Of a stretch of DNA of 64,000 nucleotides, positions 33,456 through 44,413 are shown piece by piece. The notes under the pieces were generated by a model. The model had not been told where the DNA came from, did no database searches, and saw only the letters and a list, made by a program, of their open reading frames with translations. The stretch's first letter is position 1. Each line of letters starts with the position of its first letter. The position numbers and the translations under genes were made by a program. Origin of the DNA: Adineta steineri (lineage: Eukaryota > Rotifera > Eurotatoria > Adinetida > Adinetidae); the NCBI GenBank assembly GCA_905250115.1, contig CAJNOI010000168.1, positions 73,730 to 137,729 of the forward strand, written 5' to 3'.

Positions 33456-35142
33456 ATGTTTCGATCATCCGCTGAATTGTTATATGATAAATTGAGTGGT
33501 ATTGCATGTCTATATAAACCAGCTGACATGCAAATGCAACATTTTTGTATTATTATACAAGAAAGATTAGCATCAGGTATTTAATTTGAATATGATGGAA
33601 AATAAATGAGATAATATTGTCTAGTATTTAATCAATTATCTTGTCGAGAACCAATGCATCGTGTTGATATTAAACGTGATTATCAAACAGGAAAAGAAAT
33701 TGTTGTTACATCTGTTGATCTATCGGATACAGTACAAGGTTGAAATATATATCTATTATTTAGAAAAGAAAAATTTGTGTTTTTTTTCGATTATTTTAGC
33801 ATTAGGTCCACGATATCAACCAGAAGATTTTGATATTCAAACAATTTTTCCATTAGAATCTTTTTCATCTGGATTACAGAGTAAAATAATTTATGAATAT
33901 ATATATATTTATATATTAGTTTTATTAGTTTTACTTTTTATTCTTTTTCTTTTTAATATTATAAGTTGTTAGTATTAATGATGAATCAAAACGTCTTGAA
34001 CAAATTAAAGATGGACAACCTTTAAGAGTAAATTCATTTATTAAAGAATTATCATTCATCTTTGTTTTTTCAATAATATTAGTGTTATCATATTCAAGGA
34101 AAAATGGGTGAATCAACAGATACACTCGATGCTAATGGTGTTATTGTCGAAAAAAGCACTTACAGTTTGTATTATATTAATATCATTCTTAAAATCAAAA
34201 CTAGAAAAGCGTTAAATTGTTTTGAAGAAATTATTCATACGTATTCGCTACATATATATGAGGGTGTGAATATGGGCGTTATGATCATTTTTTTATTCAT
34301 GCTCACGCCCACTTCGATGAAATGTCACTATAAACTAGAATCTTGTAAAAATATAGTTATTCTATGCAGATTTAAATATTTTTAAATAAATTGGATTGGG
34401 AAATTGTTTTGTTTTTCATTTAGAACATGTATCTCGATCAAAGATTGAACGTGTTTGTGCTCTTATTCAAAGTAGTTTTCAGACATCAATGTACAAGTAT
34501 GTTACTTATTTTTCTTAATTGTTTTTCTATATAATTTTAACAAATAATTAGAATGTCAGGTATTAGTCCATTTACTCAAACTGGTTTTGAATTAGCTAAA
34601 GGTGGTTTATGGAAACCTCGTGATCATACATTACCACCCATAGTTTATGGTCTTAAATTATTAAATTTCAAAGCACCTTTTTTTGATATTGGTATAAATA
34701 TAAATTTGGTAAAGAAATATTTTACATTTCTTTGTTTTTTTTTTTGAAATTAGAAATGCATGTAATCAATGAAAAAGAAATTCATTTAAAAGAAGTTATT
34801 CTTGATATTGGTATACGTTTACGTACAAGTACACTATCAGAATCAGTACGTCGTTCAAAAATTGGTCCATTAAATATTCAACATTCGCTAGTTATTGATG
34901 AGATAACACCGGATAATTTAATTAATAATATAGATACAATTGAAACAATTATTGAAAAATCGAATCTATTGGATAAAACAATACTTGTGAATAAAACACA
35001 TAAAGATGAAACAAAATTACTTGGAAAACAATCAGATGAAAGTACAGTTGATCTTTATAAAACAAAACGATTGATTAATTATGATCGACAAACATATACA
35101 GAAGAAGAAGAAGAAGAAGAAAATGAGGACATTGGTAGATAA
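33456..35142 (+). CDS. trub2: TRUB2-like mitochondrial pseudouridine synthase family protein
   Basis: Eight exons (33456-33576, 33625-33738, 33800-33880, 33966-34027, 34083-34164, 34424-34496, 34552-34691, 34754-35142), 353 residues. Family landmarks are LYKPADMQMQHF near the N terminus (cf. VYKPPGLKWKH), YHIQGKMGESTDTLDANGVIVEKSTYKHVSRSKIERV (the TruB active-site-proximal block), GGLWKPRD and LDIGIRLRTSTLSESVRRSKIGP. TRUB2 isomerises uridines in mitochondrial mRNAs and supports 16S rRNA stability. The segment that should contain the catalytic Asp (HRLDAQASGV in TRUB2) reads FPLESFSSGL, so Asp appears replaced by Glu. An acidic tail (EEEEEEENED) is unusual. Intron 5 (259 bp) contains a telomere-like hairpin. 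Confidence 0.8.
34260..34313. repeat. Telomere-like hairpin element 11, inside a trub2 intron
   Basis: TGAGGGTGTGAATATGGGCG arm, T-rich loop, and an ATGCTCACGCCCAC arm, within intron 34165-34423. The other introns of this gene are about 50-85 bp, so the element plausibly accounts for part of the extra length. Confidence 0.6.
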
Positions 35143-36256
35143 TTATGTTTAATCACACTTTTTTGTTGTTGTTTTTCCTATATTTTGTTACGTATTATAG
35201 TTTATATTGTTATAGTCTATCGAAAAAAAAGAGAATATGTTTTTTGTATGTGTATATTCATTGTTCACAATAAAAAAATGAGATGATCGATAAACCAATA
35301 TTAAGTAGTATAAATGGTATAACTTATTTTCGAAAAATTCAAACTAATACAATGGTTAGTACATATATTATAACAGACGTATTAAATGTTTATGATATGG
35401 CAAACGAATATGAATAAAACATTTTCTGCATTATTTTTATTTATTTATTGAGTCTTTGTTTTTCCTCAATCTTGAAAGGACAAGTATGTAGATCGTAAAT
35501 TGCTGCTCAGTTTGTTCAATGTACAATGAGTTGAAATAAAAACGACCAATCACATTTCAGATCTGAGCGGGTCGATATGGGTGCGGTGAGACTGAAGGTG
35601 ATAGGAAGTTGGTTGAGTGTTAATTCTTTGATTACCCACTCTATCGCCCACATTCTATTAGACGATTGAACTCAGAAAATACGTTGTGCGATTTTGTCTC
35701 AGTCATGTCTTAGAATGTATTTATTGAATCAATAGTCAATATGCTACGTCGTTAGTATCACACCCAGGATTGAGATAAGCGAGACTCATAGAGCCGACAT
35801 GTTACTTATTTTTATATTACCATATATGATAGAATTTAAATTATTTATATTACCACTCGTGAAGCCAAGACATTAGATATTCATTAAATCATTTGTAGTA
35901 TCTTGAAATAAGTGTATTATATTATAATTTCATAACTACAGAATCTTGATAAAATGAAACTTGTCTTCTCTAACAAGTTTCCATAGAGTAGTTAAGCTGT
36001 TTCGTTCATCTTGCCAAAAACAGATCAAAGACAGTAAGTACTTTTTTTATGAGTCATTTTAGCAGGAGTGGAAAAAAAATATTATAAAATGTAATTGCTA
36101 ATCGTCTTCACGATAGAAACAATGAAGGTAAACAGCCAAGTTTTTTAATCTAAACTTGGATGATTTCGACGAGAATGAAAAGAACGAAAGAGAAAAAAAC
36201 AAAATACGCTAATATTGGTTTATTCTCATCGATGCAGTTTTTATTAAACTGAAATC
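35143..36256. other. Intergenic, left of the assembly gap
   Basis: AT-rich sequence with telomere-like element 12. A 45-codon frame begins at 35285 (MIDKPILSSING) but has no family match. No gene called. Confidence 0.5.
35562..35655. repeat. Telomere-like hairpin element 12, diverged
   Basis: TGAGCGGGTCGATATGGGTGCGGTGAG half and an ACCCACTCTATCGCCCAC half, with a GT-rich middle. It is the last recognisable member of the family in the window. Confidence 0.5.
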
Positions 36257-36356
36257 NNNNNNNNNNNNNNNNNNNNNNNNNNNNNNNNNNNNNNNNNNNN
36301 NNNNNNNNNNNNNNNNNNNNNNNNNNNNNNNNNNNNNNNNNNNNNNNNNNNNNNNN
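36257..36356. other. Assembly gap (100 N)
   Basis: Exactly 100 unknown bases, the usual placeholder for a gap of unknown size. Linkage between the left and right parts of the window rests on scaffolding. Confidence 0.98.
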
Positions 36357-37796
36357 GAGAGAACATTCTTTGTAGGAAATATGACCGGGCGAGAACGAAT
36401 ATATCATTCGATAGAAAATTAAATTCTGCATATAGTAAACTAGTTCAAAAAAGCCGGCTATACTTTCGATAGAGAAAATGTTTTTTTGTTTTGATCGACG
36501 AATAATGTACTGTAAGATATCATTGAGAAAAGAATCTTCTTCTGAGGAAGTTTCGTGGGTAGAGACTGAAGATGCTATTCGTAGGGTACCAAATTCTGTA
36601 TCTTATGACTTAGTTTAATAGAGCAGAAGATGCTCGGTTTCTTCGGAAGATGTGGTGGAATGTAGTTTGAATTTATATGGTAACTAAGGTTGTTGGGTTG
36701 GTATTCTGTGGATTGTTGGTGGTATTTTGTGCTTGTCGTCTGATTGGTTGTTAATTCTGAGAATGTGATTGGTTTTCGTGCTAACTTCACATCGATTATT
36801 TAAATACTGTTTATATACCCAACTTTTTACGGCGATCTCTTATTGTCTAATACAAATGAAGCGTAACAAAAATAGAAAGGCCACTTTATTGCTGGTTTGT
36901 ATGATTTTTCATGGCTAGGGTTTATTTTTTTATCCCTCCAAATCATCGATTTACTTCTGCCTCTCTCTCTGCCTTCTTTGCCTAACATAAATAATATCTT
37001 GTCATGATTAGTTTCTAACTGGTTGCTTTGATGTTGAAACCTACTGACAAAAAAGTATGACATGAATGGAGTGATTAGTCCTTCTTACAAGCCTTTACTC
37101 GCATTATATATGTTTATTATTTAGAATAAAAAATAAAGAAGAGAAAAAAACGTGATCAACAACGCTTTCATCTTGTGAAAATTATATTTTTTTTTCTAAC
37201 TTATAAAACTATTTAACAAATAAATATAAAATAAAAATGAAGAACTAGAGTATACATATATCGAAATAGAATCGAATGAAATAAAGATAATAAGTATAGT
37301 TTAATAAAAATTTTGATTTAAGTTTTATTTCAATAACTATTTTTGTAATAATATTATTTTATATGAATTAGATAATTTTCACGAAGTTTATTCTTCATAT
37401 TAATTTAAATAATATTGAAAATATGAAAAATAATTCTAATGGATTAAATTATTAAAAAATAAATAAATAGTTATTTTTAAGTCGTAAATATTGAACACAG
37501 TTTACACTACTATTTCTGTTTCATATAAAATAAAAATATATATGTTTAACGATATACGTCATTACTCTTTAGATTTATCTCTAATCAAGTGTATCGGCTT
37601 TATGTTTTTTTCACCTTGCATATATATTTTTTTACCTTACATATAGAATCAAAACATGTTGTAGTTGATGATTCTATTTTACTGCAGTGCTCAATAAGTA
37701 TGTAAGAGTGAGAATATTCGTATGAAAACACAGTCATGCATACATATTACGTTAACTATTTATCTGCACATTCGATCAATTAGTAGAGTCTACAAG
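36357..37796. other. Intergenic, right of the assembly gap
   Basis: AT-rich, with scattered open frames on the minus strand (36575-36790, 36827-37063) of low-complexity composition and no recognisable domain. No gene called. Confidence 0.5.
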
Positions 37797-38235
37797 ATGG
37801 ATATTATTGAAACAATAGCTTATTCACTTTTTATTTCAACATTCCTAACAATATGTTGCAATGAACGAATATATGGATATCTTTAGTTCTGATGATAAAC
37901 GCTGAAACTATGTACAGAAATCTCTCGAACAATTTGTTGACAAATGTGTTGCTAGTAAATCATTTTATCCAAGTTCTGTGACATCTATAGATAAATGTGA
38001 TATAAATAAACTATATGATCGTTGCATTTCTTGTGGTTTAGTTTGTTATAATGGCGAGTGGGTAGAAAAACTTGGTGCTACTGATATTTGTCAACTTAAT
38101 TCTAAGCGTAGTAATGCTAGTGCTTCAACCTTCTACCCTGGTCGTACATATATTATCGTTGTTATTCGTGCCAGTGCTATTTATTATGATTGTATTAATC
38201 TTAGTGGTTGTGTTCGTATTAATGGTGTATACTAA
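37797..38235 (+). pseudogene. Possible Cys-rich secreted protein gene, incomplete or broken
   Basis: An ATG at 37797 opens a 30-codon frame that looks like a signal peptide (METIAYSLF-like, ending near CCNERIYGYL) and stops at TAG. About 30 nt later, after a possible acceptor (GTACAG), a second open frame (37918-38235) encodes about 105 residues with at least nine Cys (SIDKCDINKLYDRCISCGLVCYNGEW). I found no GT-AG intron of credible size that joins the two, so this may be a pseudogene, a non-canonical splice or an artefact near the gap. The family was not recognised. Confidence 0.3.
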
Positions 38236-39048
38236 TATTCAAATATTTAATACTAAATCAATAACTAAGAATTAATATATGTTCATTATTATCTCTACTT
38301 AATATTGATGAAATAAATGATGAAAAATATTTTTTTTATGAATAAAATTCTTTATTAATACCATCAGATCTTCGGCTTAGATTTTTCACTTGTACAAAAT
38401 TTTTCTTCAATGGGTTTTACTGATAGATGATGTTAAACAAGTTGATATTCAACAAAAAAAATATATTAACTCTATAATCTTCTCAAGACCATCTTGTGAT
38501 GTTTCAATAAAAGAGAAGGAAAAACTACCGAGCACTAAAAGATATAATTTTATTATGATATATCATCGAAAGCAATTGCTTTTTCTATTTAGTAGCTGTG
38601 AGCAGTATCTGTATCTCGATACCTGATGAATCAACCAAATTTAATGTTTTATGTAGGATTTACTGCTACGAAGTATACCTCAATAAACAATCTTTTATTT
38701 AAAGAAAATAATGATGTTGACTATTTAGTATAGTTTCTACACCATCTAGTCAGATTTGATCCACATCACTAAAACCAGCATATTATCATTTTTCTGTTCT
38801 TCAACTTTTTCTAGTATAACGCAAATATTTTTCTTTATCTCATCTTTTAAAAGTATAGATATTGTTGAATGTAATAAATGTAAATAATTTTTTTATATTT
38901 CTTTTATAAATATACAATATATTAGTCAAATAAACACAAAAAGAAACGAAGATTTCTTATTTTACAAACGAAAAGACAAACTCCATAGATTATTATCGTT
39001 TCTCTAGAAAATCCAAAGTTGCCATTATATCACTGTTAAGTGTATGAT
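38236..39048. other. Intergenic 3' of fgfrl1
   Basis: AT-rich. A 78-codon frame (38390-38626) has no recognisable domain and could be an exon relic. Nothing else seen. Confidence 0.45.
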
Positions 39049-41209
39049 TTAAAGAGCTTGTACTCGTGCATAATACAGATTAGAACTCGTAAGTGATGCA
39101 AGATCCGATGAAAGAGTAGGTCCATATCGATGTTGTTGATATTGTCTCGTAATTGGTATTGAATCAACACTATTCGCAATATAATCATTACTTGTTCGAG
39201 TGGTTGTCGATGGGACTGTAGGACCATTATGATGTATTAAAGGTTGTCGAGGTTTTACAGAAGATTTTAGACCATCGGTGGAATGGGAATGATGGCTATG
39301 ATGATGCTTATCTTTACGACGACGATGACGACAACAAAAAAGAAAAAATAGAATAACACCAAGTACACAAAGAGGTACGATAATCACATAAAGTAAATGA
39401 TTATTAAGATTTGCTGAAGATGTCACACCTAAAGCACAAAAACAAAAAGAGAATTAATCTTTTCATAACAAATGAAACATGTCAAATATTTGCAAGGATA
39501 TCAAAAAACTAATGCCTTGCATATGTTTTCTCAAAACTTATTCTTTTCTTCTTTCTCAAGTCCATGTTTGACAGATAAATCTAATCTAATAAATCTATCC
39601 AAATTTGATTTCTAATTCTGCCTTACTTTTCTTACCATAATGATTATCAATAACATTAATAAAAACTTTCTTATAATTAGTAGCTTTATCATTTTGAATT
39701 AAACAAATATATTGTCCATTATCTTTATTAGTAACTTGTGAAATTATTAGTGGTCTTGATAAAATATTTTTCGAATATTGTTGTAATTGTTGTTCTTGAA
39801 ATTGTTCAACATTTTCGTATTGTTCAGAACCAAATACAATAGCATCAGGTCGAAATAATTGTTGAATATTAATCTTTTTTAACCATTGAATTTTTGTTGT
39901 TGGATCATTAGTTTGAACACGACAATTTAACATTACTGTTTTATCTACATCAACACTTGTATTTTGAGGATCCTCACCATAAAATTGTAATTTTTCTAGA
40001 AAACAAAAAAGGTATTTCAAAAGAAAAAGATTTCTTCTATACGCTACCTGTGACAGCAAGAATGTATGTAGCATTGATAGCACCAAATGAATTGAATAAT
40101 TCACATGTATAATTACCCGTATCTGATTGACGTAAATCTTTAATAATTAATATCTGACTTCTACAAAACATAATATGATTTAATGAAGTAAAAAGAAAAA
40201 AAAATAATTCAAATTTACTGTGTAACACCATATTCATCTTCTGATAATATTTTCCCATTTTTTTTCCATCGTATTTCAGGTAATGGTTTACCAGATGCTA
40301 AACATTTCAATTGTACAGTTGTACCTTCTGGTTGAATAACTTTAGTTGGTCCTGTTTGATCATCATCACTTCGTGAAACAAATTCAGGTGCTTCTAGAAG
40401 AAAAAGAAATTAATAAAATTCAATTAATACAAATAAATATACCTCCATGTAATGAATCTGCTTCCCATGGCATTGCATTTTGTGGTTCATTATTATCAAC
40501 ATTCGTTGATATTGTTCCATTCGCTATTATAGAAAAATATATTGTTTTAATCAATTCATTACAAAAGAATATATCAAGACTACTTACATTTAATATTTAT
40601 TCGAAATTGTACTTGTATACTACCAAAACCATTGACTACATTACATTTATACAAACCAGCATCAGCTAAATGTGCTTGTTGTATTTTTAATAAAAATCGT
40701 TTGATAATTAAATTTGATGATGACCACATTGAATCTAAATCTTCATTATTTTTTGACCATTGAATCGATAAATCAGGACTATTCGTAACTGGACATTGTA
40801 ATTCAATGGAATCATTTTCATTTATATCTAATGTATTGAAATTAGTTGTATTTGGTAAAAGAGTCGGTGGACCTAAAAAGAAAACATTTAGATTAACTTT
40901 TATGATAAAATGCAATAAAATTCAAGTTTTTGCTGATTTCTCAATTTAGAAAACATTTCTCGTAGAGCAATTAGAATAACTATGTTAATTTTGAATGAAC
41001 ACTTTGAACTTTTTATTAAGATACATTATAATCGATTTGTATATATTATAACAGACATTTGTTCAACTAACTTGATAATAAACAACTCAATTATCAATAT
41101 TTTAAGACAAATCTAAATCGTTTTCTTTTTGTTTTATCAAAGAATACATACCACGTGCAATTATATGTTCGGCAAAAAACAATAAGACAAGAAGAATAAA
41201 TTGATTCAT
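39049..41209 (-). CDS. fgfrl1: FGFRL1-like receptor (three Ig domains, TM, His-rich tail)
   Basis: Seven exons (41152-41209, 40588-40872, 40443-40523, 40219-40393, 40048-40160, 39636-39995, 39049-39428), 483 residues. A signal peptide (MNQFILLVLLFFAEHIIA) is followed by three Ig domains, each with a Cys pair: Ig1 ends GLYKCNVVNGFGSI, Ig2 ends TGNYTCELFNSFGAINATY, Ig3 starts PQNTSVDVDKTVMLNC and includes IQWLKK. A transmembrane helix (LLYVIIVPLCVLGVILFFLF) precedes a short tail with HHHSHHSHS and no kinase. These blocks correspond to vertebrate FGFRL1, including its histidine-rich tail. FGFRL1 binds FGF and heparan sulfate and promotes cell adhesion and fusion. Among Ig proteins the AGAINATY-like block is the most telling. 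FGFR1-4 are excluded by the missing kinase. Confidence 0.87.
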
Positions 41210-44200
41210 TTGAAAATTAAGAAGAATCTAAAATATACATAATAAAAATAGTCTATTTTCAAACAAGGATCTATTGAGACAATCTTTTCGAATAATAAAT
41301 ACAAGTGCTCAATGAAACAATTACAATTTTTAATTAGCATATGAAATTGTAATAAAATAAGAGTAATCAATATGATGAGAAGTTCATAGAATATACTCCA
41401 TCATTTAGGATTGATAACTACACACAATCTATTATCAGTTATCTATCCATGACGAAGACTACGCAATAAATAGAAAGATTGTAATCTTATGTCTGCTTAT
41501 ATTATCTTTCCATTCCACACCCATACAGATAAACTTCTATCTATACACAATCATCAAGTTAGAAGATATTGCATCAGAATTTCTTACTTTAATCCATTTG
41601 AACGTTTTAGTTAATGTTGTATACAAAAATAAAATATCGAATATAGTAAACTCTCATAGTCTTCAACTCATCATAGACTGGACAGCAAAAGTGTGTGTGT
41701 ACAGGCGTGCACTCGTCAAAAGCATATAACCTTGAATGAATAGGCTCATTCATCATCATCTATTCGTACAATGTTCATGGTTCAACTACATGTGTGTGCA
41801 TGAGAAAAAAAAGATCAAGAAACAAAAGGGCATCTGTATATTTATTTGGATGATGTCTGCCTATTCAGAATCAATGGAGGAAAAAACTTCTGATGCAATG
41901 GTCTATCTCAATTGAACAACAAATGAAAGATCAAATAATATTCGCATACGTAAACATTTTTCACTTATCATTTTTTTTTCAATTTAACAATCCTATATAA
42001 ATGTCAGTAATTCACATACATATATATATATATAGCTAGTTATAGATTGCTTGTGAAACGTGAGAGAGCATAGATATCAATCACATATGTACGTAAATCA
42101 AAATCATTGATAAGAAAATTTTTTTATCATCAGCTGTTCAAATTCATCTCTTATCGTTTAACATGAATATAAAGGAAATACACTTACTTGCATATCAACT
42201 GCCTTTTCTTGTTATTAAAATAGAATAAAAAAAGAAGAAACCACTCTAATAATTGACCGCTTGTGTTAGACCACTATCGAAGTGTGAAATTGCCTTAGTC
42301 GTTTGGATATCGACCTACAATATGTTATTGATAATGATGATGATCATCATAATCATCGACCAAGTCTATGTGAATGTTTAATGATGGAAGAAGACAACGA
42401 CGACAACGATCAACAAGTGGACGCGTATAGTGACGAGGATACGTAGCAGCTATAGACAGTCAAGAAGAGAAGAGGAAAAAATAGAGAACGAACATATACA
42501 TATATATATATATACATATTCACACATAAATCGAAAGAAAAAGAATTGTATAGCAGCAAATCAATCAGAATGAAAAGAGAGGGAGAGAAAAAGAAGAAGA
42601 AGAAGAAAAGTGACAGACGAGTACTAATTTGCAGATAGAGAAGAGAGATCTGGCTACTATCATGGGAAGAGCCTGTTAACAAACTCGCTTATATTACTAG
42701 AAAGAAAGACAGAGAGACAGCGAGGTTTATATGGTGGCAATCATCTAATGAATATGATGATGAGATACTCCGAATAAAAATGAAAGCGTGTTAAAAATGA
42801 ATTTTTAATCTCATTGTCTTTTCGGCTACAGCTTCTTTTTTACTCACGCACATGCATACATTCAATAGTTGCTTATCATCTTCATCAAACTATCAAAAAA
42901 AAATGGGTGGTCGGCAATTATTGACAACACACAACGGACGACAGGAAGCCGAAGATTATTTTATTATAATCATCATTCATTCATCCACATTCAAGTGATC
43001 AACGAATGAAATGTACAGATGCGTGACATACTAATATCTACCTGTATGTGGATAATTCGAAAGGATTTTTTATTTTATTTAGATCGATATAGATAACTTA
43101 ATTGTTTTTGAATAAAATTACAAATCCCTTTTTATTATTTACGAATAATATCTAAATAATTTGCACATTATGTTCTATAATTTTATATTCAAATTGAAAG
43201 TTTTCTTCTTTCATCAACAATCTTTACTTATTGACAGTTACACTATTTATTATTTGCTATTGCCTGCTTTTTCTTCTTTAATCATTACGGTTAATCCCTT
43301 CCTACATTATTTTACAACGGTACAATGAAATTCGAGTCGCTTTGATCTGTTCAATCACATAGTGTGATCCTAATATCTTGAGTATACATTGATGCAATGT
43401 TCTCTCTCTTTTTGTTTTATTCTTTATTTCAAGTGTTACTGTTCACTAGTCATACATTATATGTTTATAGAATGCATAGAGAACAAAAAAAATGAAAAAA
43501 TTCATGATTATTTTTTCAAGTGTTGTCTATATATACCGTTCATATCGTATACATATATTTATATATATAAACTGTTAGAAAAAAATATCTTTCGTATATC
43601 TATATGAGAAAGATAATTATTCTTCTTAGTTTAAGATAAACAAAATCACACCCAAGCATTAAATGAACAATGACGATAGCGATGATGAGAAACGGATGAA
43701 CAGACGAGAGTTAAATTAACAAACAATATATATATGGAGATGAAGATTGGCAAGAGCAATGAAGGGCGTCATTCGATCTTTTGTTTAACATTATGCACTT
43801 TAGATATATATATCTATAGCATTGTCTTATAATAAGAATACGATCTAAAAGAAAACAAAGCTTCTATTAAGTAACATTCCTAATATATATAAGCATGATA
43901 TTACAGCTGTCAATAGTATATCAATATATAAAAAGATAATCACTTCCATTCATTCATAGAATTGTTTTTTTAAGAAATAAAATTTTCTGTTTTGATGTTA
44001 CGGTGTTTATAAAAATATTTATAGATTGTATTTCATGATAGACAGCCATAAAAAAAATCAATCTAATTTAAATATACAAATAATTGAATGATTAGAAAAA
44101 TGGAATTAATTCGAAAAGTTTATCAAGATTGATTCGATTATATACCTCTTGTGTCTGACACTTCACAATGTCTAATCAAAATTAATATGAGCATTCATAC

Positions 44201-44413
44201 AAAAGAATATTTGTTTAAAATATATATATCATTAATCAATTGTTCTTTTCAGATTTTCTATATAAGGAAAAATATATCTGATTTAACATTTTTTTTTTGG
44301 TTTATTTAAGAACAATAGTGATAGATTTTTATCACTGTTATACAAAACTACTAGTGAAATGAGTTACATTTACAGAAATATAAATAATGAAAGAGTGAAA
44401 ATGAAATAGAATT
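41210..44413. other. 3.2-kb intergenic region upstream of fgfrl1
   Basis: No gene seen. It includes the fgfrl1 promoter side, a purine-rich stretch (about 42535-42615 with GAAGAAGAAG runs) and several short TA microsatellites. It is the longest gene-free stretch right of the gap, which could reflect regulatory DNA for fgfrl1 (inference). Confidence 0.5.

Noticed and set aside
36575..37063. Two 71-78-codon minus-strand frames near the gap
   Set aside because: Low-complexity composition, no domain and no splice structure.
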